DNA from: an uncultured Lachnospiraceae bacterium | GTDB lineage: Bacteria > Bacillota > Clostridia > Lachnospirales > Lachnospiraceae | DNA: 36,741 bases | Direction: 5' to 3' | Assembly (NCBI GenBank): GCA_910588865.1 | Contig: CAJUSJ010000038.1 | Location: forward strand, 1-36,741 | In this document: positions 32,901 to 36,741 of the stretch, piece by piece | How positions within the stretch are numbered: position 1 is the stretch's first letter | How the letters are laid out: each line of letters begins with the position of its first letter | Notes under the pieces: model-generated | The model's database searches: none | Told to the model about the DNA's origin: nothing | Seen by the model: only the letters and a program-made list of their open reading frames with translations | Made by a program: the position numbers and the translations under genes

Positions 32901-33134
32901 CTGGTCAGCAAGATCCAGACCATGAGAAAAGAAGCCGGCTTTGAGGTGACAGACCATATCCGGGTCTATGAGCAGGGCAATGAAAAGCTTGCCGGCCTTA
33001 TGAAGACTTATGAAACCGATATCAGATCTGACGTTTTGGCAGAAGAGATTCTTACAGACCAGATGGGAGGCTATACAAAAGATTGGAATATTAACGGAGA
33101 AAGTGTTACACTTGGAGTGGAGAAATCAGAGTAA
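29970..33134 (+). CDS. ileS: Isoleucyl-tRNA synthetase (type 2, eukaryote-like)
   Basis: This class I synthetase charges tRNA-Ile. The HIGH motif is H57-I-G-H60 in PPTANGKPHIGHVL; the editing domain lies about residues 190-400 with YILAWTTTPWTLPSNVGLCV and THE-like TGVVHIAPAFGEDD; KMSKS is at 605-609 in GQKMSKSKGNAVDP. The 1054-residue length, the GKPHIGHVLTR context and the absence of the C-terminal zinc finger of type 1 enzymes point to the type 2 lineage, which is known for low mupirocin sensitivity; resistance here is inference. The ATG follows GATTGGAGGTTTCGC. Expression is governed by the T-box. glgP starts 24 bases downstream, so the two may be cotranscribed. Confidence 0.97.
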   Translation: MSKYDKVSTDLNFVEREKEVEKFWKDRDIFKKSIESREGHPTYMFYDGPPTANGKPHIGHVLTRVIKDMIPRYRTMKGYMVPRKAGWDTHGLPVELEVEKMLGLDGKEQIEEYGLEPFIAHCKESVWKYKGMWEDFSSTVGFWADMDDPYVTYHNDYIESEWWALKKIWEKGLLYKGFKIVPYCPRCGTPLSSHEVAQGYKDVKERSAIARFKVKGEDAYILAWTTTPWTLPSNVGLCVNPDEAYAKVKAADGYTYYMAQALLDTVLGGLADKESDAPAYEVLETYTGKDLEYKEYEPLFDYAAGICEKQRKKAFYVVCDTYVTLTDGTGVVHIAPAFGEDDSKVGRRYDLPFVQLVDAKGNMTKETPWAGVFVKKADPLVLKALEEKKLLFSAPAFEHSYPHCWRCDTPLIYYARESWFIKMTAVKEDLIRNNNTINWIPESIGKGRFGDWLENVQDWGISRNRYWGTPLNIWECECGHQHSIGSVEELKSMSDNCPENIELHRPFIDEVTITCPKCGKQMRRVPEVIDCWFDSGAMPFAQHHYPFENLDVFERQFPADFISEAVDQTRGWFYSLLAISTLIFNKAPYKNVIVMGHVQDENGQKMSKSKGNAVDPFDALKTYGADAIRWYFYINSAPWLPNRFHGRAVTEGQRKFMGTLWNTYAFFVLYANIDDFDPTQHSLEYDGLPVMDKWLLSKLNSVVKDVDSCLANYQIPEAARALQNFVDDMSNWYVRRSRERFWAKGMERDKINAYMTLYTALVDVCKAAAPLIPFMTESIYQNLVRGVDKTAPESIHLCDFPGVREDWIDKQLETDMDQVLKIVVMGRAARNNANLKNRQPIGQMFVKAPGSLSQFYVEIMEEELNVKKVTFTEDVRDFTTYTFKPQLKTVGPKYGKQLNNIRRVLSEVDGNQAMDTLKETGSLTFDFDGVSVVLTEEDLLIDMAQKEGYVTEADNTVTVVLDTNLTPELVEEGFVRELVSKIQTMRKEAGFEVTDHIRVYEQGNEKLAGLMKTYETDIRSDVLAEEILTDQMGGYTKDWNINGESVTLGVEKSE

Positions 33135-33158
33135 GGAAAGAGGAGGAATATACCAGTT

Positions 33159-35678
33159 ATGAACACAGAGACAGCAGCAACACCGACAGCACCGGCAGCG
33201 CCGGCGACATCGGCAAAGGTGAAGAAGCCCCAGTTTGACAAGGAAGAGTTTAAGCGTTCCATCATCTACTATCTTAAAAATACCTACCGGAAGAACTTAG
33301 ATGAGGCGACTCCCAAGGATATGTTCCAGGCCGTGGCCCACGGGGTGAAGGATATGATCGTGGACCGGTGGATCGAGACCTTCAAGGAGGTAGAGAGAAG
33401 CGACGCCAAGATGGTCTATTATCTGTCCATGGAATTTCTCATGGGGCGGGCCCTGGGCAACAGCATCATAAACCTGTGCGCGCAGAAGGAGATCAAAGAG
33501 GCTCTGGATGAGATAGGGGTGGATTTGAACCTGATCGAGGACCAGGAGCCGGATCCCGCTCTTGGAAACGGCGGTTTAGGACGTCTGGCGGCCTGCTTTT
33601 TGGATTCCCTGGCCACCTTGGGCTACCCGGCCTACGGCTGCGGCATCCGCTACCACTATGGTATGTTCAAGCAGAAGATCGAGAATGGCTATCAGGTCGA
33701 GATTCCCGATGAGTGGTTAAAGGACGGCAACCCATTTGAGGTGTGCAACGCGGAATATGCCCAGGAAGTAAAATTCGGAGGCAGAGTGTCCACTATATGG
33801 GAGGATGGAAAACAAAAATTCGTCCAGGAGAGCTATCAGTCTGTTCTGGCTGTACCCTATGATCTTCCGGTTGTAGGTTACGGCAACAATGTGGTGAACA
33901 CCTTGAGGATCTGGGAGGCCAGGCCAGTGAACACCTTTGGTCTGGACAGCTTTGACAAGGGCGAGTACCAGAAGGCGGTGGAGCAGGAGAATCTGGCAAG
34001 AAATATCTGTGATGTGCTCTATCCCAATGACAACCATTATACCGGCAAGGAGCTGAGATTAAAACAGCAGTATTTTTTCATCTCCGCCAGCGTACAGAGG
34101 GCTGTGAAGAAGTATAAGAGGAATCACGATGATATCCACAAGCTGTACGAGAAGGTTGTGTTCCAGTTAAATGATACCCATCCAACCGTGGCGGTTCCTG
34201 AGCTTATGAGGATCCTTCTTGATGACGAGGGCCTGACCTGGGAGGAAGCATGGGACATCACCACCAAGACCTGCGCTTACACCAACCACACCATCATGTC
34301 CGAGGCCCTGGAGAAATGGCCTATTGACTTGTTCTCCAAGCTTCTCCCCCGTATTTACCAGATCGTGGAGGAGATCAACCGCCGCTTCGAGGCTCAGATC
34401 CGCAAGATGTATCCTGGCGATGAGAGAAAGGTAGAGAGCATGGCGATCCTCTACAACGGCCAGGTTCGTATGGCTCATCTGGCCATAGCGGGCAGCTTTT
34501 CTGTCAACGGTGTGGCAAGGCTTCACACAGAGATTTTAAAGAATCAGGAGCTGAAGCATTTCTATCAGATGATGCCGGAGAAGTTCAACAACAAGACCAA
34601 CGGCATCACCCAGAGGCGTTTCCTCCTTCACGGCAATCCGCTTCTGGCTGACTGGGTCACCAAAAAGCTGGGCAGCGACGGCTGGATAACCGATCTGTCC
34701 CGGATCGCGGGCCTTAAAAAATACGTGGATGATCCCCAGGCTCAGAAGGAATTTATGGAGATCAAATACCAGAACAAGCTGCGTCTCGCCAAATACATTA
34801 AAGAAAACAACGGAATCGACGTGGATCCCAACTCCATCTTTGATGTACAGGTAAAAAGGCTTCATGAGTACAAACGGCAGCTGATGAATATTCTTCATGT
34901 GATCCACCTGTACAACCAGCTGAAGGATAACCCGGATCTGGATATGATCCCCAGAACCTTCATCTTTGGGGCCAAAGCCGCCGCGGGATACAAGAGGGCA
35001 AAGCTGACTATCAAGCTGATCAACGCTGTGGCTGACGTGGTGAACAATGATCCGGAGATCAAGGGTAAGTTAAAGGTGGTATTTATCGAAGATTACCGGG
35101 TGAGCAACGCGGAGATCATCTTTGCCGCCGCTGATGTCAGCGAGCAGATTTCCACGGCCAGCAAGGAGGCATCCGGTACAGGAAACATGAAGTTTATGCT
35201 CAACGGCGCTCTGACTATCGGAACCATGGACGGCGCTAATGTGGAGATCGTGGAAGAAGTAGGGGAGGAGAACGCGTTTATTTTCGGTTTGTCCGCGGAC
35301 GAGGTGATTAACTACGAGAAGAACGGCGGATACTACCCCATTGACCTTTTCAACAACAACGAGAGGATCCGCAAGGTATTGAACATGCTGATCAACGGTA
35401 CCTTCTCTCCCCAGAACCCCAACCTGTTCAGGGATATCTATGACTCCCTGTTAAGCGGCCATGCCATGGACAAGGCGGACACCTACTTTATTCTGGGCGA
35501 CGCTATGGCCTACTCAGAGGCTCAGGAGCGGGTGGACAAGGCTTACCGGGACAAGACCTGGTGGGCAAAGGCAGCCATGCTCAACGTGGCCTGCGCGGGC
35601 AAGTTCAGTTCCGACAGGACCATCCAGGAGTATGTGGATGAGCTGTGGCATCTGGATAAGATTGAGGTAAATGTATAA
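33159..35678 (+). CDS. glgP: Glycogen/maltodextrin phosphorylase
   Basis: This enzyme releases glucose 1-phosphate from alpha-1,4-glucans with a pyridoxal phosphate cofactor. It has 839 residues. The N-terminal YYLSMEFLMGRALGNSI and DPALGNGGLGRLAACFLDS segments and KRLHEYKRQLMNILH are family hallmarks. The cofactor lysine is K678 in EASGTGNMKFMLNGALTIG. The first about 22 residues are an Ala/Thr/Pro-rich tail not needed by the fold. The ATG at 33159 follows AGAGGAGGA at a longish distance of about 12 bases; no better start is present. It has no own promoter in the 24-base gap after ileS, so it may be driven in part by the T-box. Confidence 0.96.
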   Translation: MNTETAATPTAPAAPATSAKVKKPQFDKEEFKRSIIYYLKNTYRKNLDEATPKDMFQAVAHGVKDMIVDRWIETFKEVERSDAKMVYYLSMEFLMGRALGNSIINLCAQKEIKEALDEIGVDLNLIEDQEPDPALGNGGLGRLAACFLDSLATLGYPAYGCGIRYHYGMFKQKIENGYQVEIPDEWLKDGNPFEVCNAEYAQEVKFGGRVSTIWEDGKQKFVQESYQSVLAVPYDLPVVGYGNNVVNTLRIWEARPVNTFGLDSFDKGEYQKAVEQENLARNICDVLYPNDNHYTGKELRLKQQYFFISASVQRAVKKYKRNHDDIHKLYEKVVFQLNDTHPTVAVPELMRILLDDEGLTWEEAWDITTKTCAYTNHTIMSEALEKWPIDLFSKLLPRIYQIVEEINRRFEAQIRKMYPGDERKVESMAILYNGQVRMAHLAIAGSFSVNGVARLHTEILKNQELKHFYQMMPEKFNNKTNGITQRRFLLHGNPLLADWVTKKLGSDGWITDLSRIAGLKKYVDDPQAQKEFMEIKYQNKLRLAKYIKENNGIDVDPNSIFDVQVKRLHEYKRQLMNILHVIHLYNQLKDNPDLDMIPRTFIFGAKAAAGYKRAKLTIKLINAVADVVNNDPEIKGKLKVVFIEDYRVSNAEIIFAAADVSEQISTASKEASGTGNMKFMLNGALTIGTMDGANVEIVEEVGEENAFIFGLSADEVINYEKNGGYYPIDLFNNNERIRKVLNMLINGTFSPQNPNLFRDIYDSLLSGHAMDKADTYFILGDAMAYSEAQERVDKAYRDKTWWAKAAMLNVACAGKFSSDRTIQEYVDELWHLDKIEVNV

Positions 35679-35694
35679 AATGAAATAATTTGGT

Positions 35695-35732
35695 CCCCCT
35701 CTTCATAGAGATAGTGAAGAGGGGGATTGTTT
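35695..35732 (+). terminator. Terminator after glgP, overlapping the spoIID ribosome binding site
   Basis: CCCCCTCTTCA (35695-35705) pairs perfectly with TGAAGAGGGGG (35715-35725) around a 9-base loop, followed by ATTGTTT. The T run is poor, so termination may be incomplete. The right arm (GAAGAGGGGG) is also the only ribosome-binding-like sequence in front of spoIID. Confidence 0.75.
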
Positions 35733-36665
35733 ATGCGCAGATTCTGGATCTTTTGTGTACTGGCAGTGATGTTTCCCTACGTGGCCACCCTGGCATTGAG
35801 GGGAACCATAAAGGGGATGGAAAATTCGGAAAAGGGGGAGCTTCTAAGTGGCAGGCAGGTCCGTCTGGACAGACAGGGGTATGTGGATGTGGAGGAATAC
35901 CTGGTGGGGGTTGTGGCCAGACAGATGCCGGCTGATTATGCGGAGGAAGCCTTAAAAGCCCAGGCCATCATTGCCAGGACCTGTGTGTACCGCCAGATGG
36001 AGGAACGAAGCGAAATCAGCCAGACAGAGCTGAATATGGACTATCTGGAGGAAGGGCAGATGGAAAAGCTTTGGGGGAAACCAAAATTTCTGGAATACTA
36101 TCAGAAAGTGCGTCAGGCCGTGGAAGAGACAAATGGGATCGTGATGGAGTGGGAGGGGGAGTACATAGAGCCTCTGTTTCACCGGTGCAGCGGGGGCTGG
36201 ACCAGGGAGGGAGACCAGGGGCACCCGTACCTGGCTTCTGTGGACAGCCGGGAAGACTTAGAGTCTGACGGATATCTGACAGTGGTCACCTGGACGGCAG
36301 GAGAGTTTACAGAGCGGATTCGTCAGATGAAAGAAGGGGAGAGCCTTACCCAGGAGCAGATCCCGGACTCAATCCAGGTGATTCAAAAGGATGATGCCGG
36401 GTATGTGACGCGGATCCAGATCGGCAGCCACAGCTTTGACGGAGAAGAGGTGCGCATGGCTCTGGGCCTTCCGTCCGCCGCTTTTACACTGGAAGGCTAT
36501 GAAGGAGGAGTGAGGGCAGTGTGCCGGGGACAGGGACACGGGTACGGCATGAGCCAGTACGGGGCTCACAAAAAGGCCTCCAATGGGATGAAAGCGGAAG
36601 AGATCCTGGCGTATTACTACAGGGACATAAAAATATCGAAATTATTTGAGGACAACAATGAATAA
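35733..36665 (+). CDS. spoIID: Stage II sporulation protein D (SpoIID/LytB family)
   Basis: SpoIID is a membrane-anchored lytic transglycosylase of the engulfment complex in the mother cell. It has 310 residues with an N-terminal membrane helix (FWIFCVLAVMFPYVATLAL). The domain core shows VDVEEYLVGVVARQMPADYA, EALKAQAIIARTCVYRQ, the HRCSGGWT segment and the C-terminal GQGHGYGMSQYGAHKKASNG signature. The usual EMP motif is RQMP here, so the expected catalytic glutamate is glutamine (codon CAG). The start ATG 35733 is preferred over TTG 35727. It is probably followed by the second engulfment gene, of which only the start is in the window. Confidence 0.93.
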   Translation: MRRFWIFCVLAVMFPYVATLALRGTIKGMENSEKGELLSGRQVRLDRQGYVDVEEYLVGVVARQMPADYAEEALKAQAIIARTCVYRQMEERSEISQTELNMDYLEEGQMEKLWGKPKFLEYYQKVRQAVEETNGIVMEWEGEYIEPLFHRCSGGWTREGDQGHPYLASVDSREDLESDGYLTVVTWTAGEFTERIRQMKEGESLTQEQIPDSIQVIQKDDAGYVTRIQIGSHSFDGEEVRMALGLPSAAFTLEGYEGGVRAVCRGQGHGYGMSQYGAHKKASNGMKAEEILAYYYRDIKISKLFEDNNE

Positions 36666-36706
36666 CTCCGGCACCTTTGGTAAGAATAGTACCGAGGTGA
36701 TAAACG

Positions 36707-36741
36707 GTGAAAGAGAAATTCAATCAAATGTTCAAGGACAA
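36707..36741 (+). CDS. Start of next gene, probably SpoIIQ-like peptidase (partial)
   Basis: GTG at 36707 is preceded by GAGGTG at 36694-36699 (7-base spacing) and opens a frame beginning MKEKFNQMFKD that runs off the window. The gene lies 41 bases after spoIID. In Clostridia this place is commonly taken by an M23-family peptidase that works with SpoIID, but only 11 codons are visible and no domain can be seen. Confidence 0.45.
   Translation, partial: MKEKFNQMFKD

Noticed and set aside
1..36741. Insertion sequence transposases, integrases, phage genes, toxin-antitoxin pairs or tRNA genes
   Set aside because: I looked for them on both strands and saw no convincing candidate in the open frames or gaps.

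Overview
The window looks like a chromosomal segment of a spore-forming, moderately GC-rich Lachnospiraceae-type Clostridium (Bacillota). The evidence is a dgt-dnaG-rpoD-trmK-nif3 macromolecular-synthesis cluster, spoIID, a T-box upstream of ileS, a type A RNase P RNA, AGGAGG-type ribosome binding sites, TTGACA/TATAAT promoters and closely packed operons. The species cannot be fixed from sequence reading alone.

Layout: (1) 1-1477, carboxytransferase subunit (oadA type) and its terminator. (2) 1695-9105, dGTPase-like HD protein, DNA primase, housekeeping sigma factor, TrmK, a Nif3-like protein and a nucleoside kinase with a TGS-like N-terminus. (3) 9108-13408, a MurR/RpiR regulator, then fruK and fruA with their own promoter. 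A shared GAAAT-N3/4-ATTTC-like inverted repeat sits at both promoters and suggests one fructose regulon. (4) 13476-21605, a two-armed divergent catabolic locus: ROK kinase and sulfatase on the minus strand; LacI regulator, TctC lipoprotein, second sulfatase, TctB and TctA on the plus strand. Both sulfatases carry the C-x-P-S-R maturation motif and lack signal peptides. The simplest reading is that a sulfated, probably anionic compound is imported by the tripartite tricarboxylate (TTT) transporter, desulfated in the cytoplasm and phosphorylated by the ROK kinase. This is the most novel system in the window. (5) 21621-23516, rnpB, then pyrI and pyrB on the minus strand. (6) 23602-27699, a three-gene MacB-like ABC system with overlapping genes, including a large secreted, membrane-anchored protein. 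(7) 27796-29259, nicotinate phosphoribosyltransferase on the minus strand. (8) 29403-36741, T-box and ileS, glycogen phosphorylase, spoIID and the first codons of the next gene.

The second notable signal is a GC-rich structured repeat family. Copies A (10134-10298), B (27699-27783) and C (29768-29936) start directly in the U-tract of an intrinsic terminator, and a short head-like fragment follows the oadA terminator (1478-1492). A and C are tandem doublets of an approximately 85-87 base unit. Their hairpins are kept while the stem sequences change, and the reading frame is not kept between copies, so this is a structured DNA or RNA element rather than a gene. Copy C lies inside the ileS leader, between the T-box terminator and the start codon.
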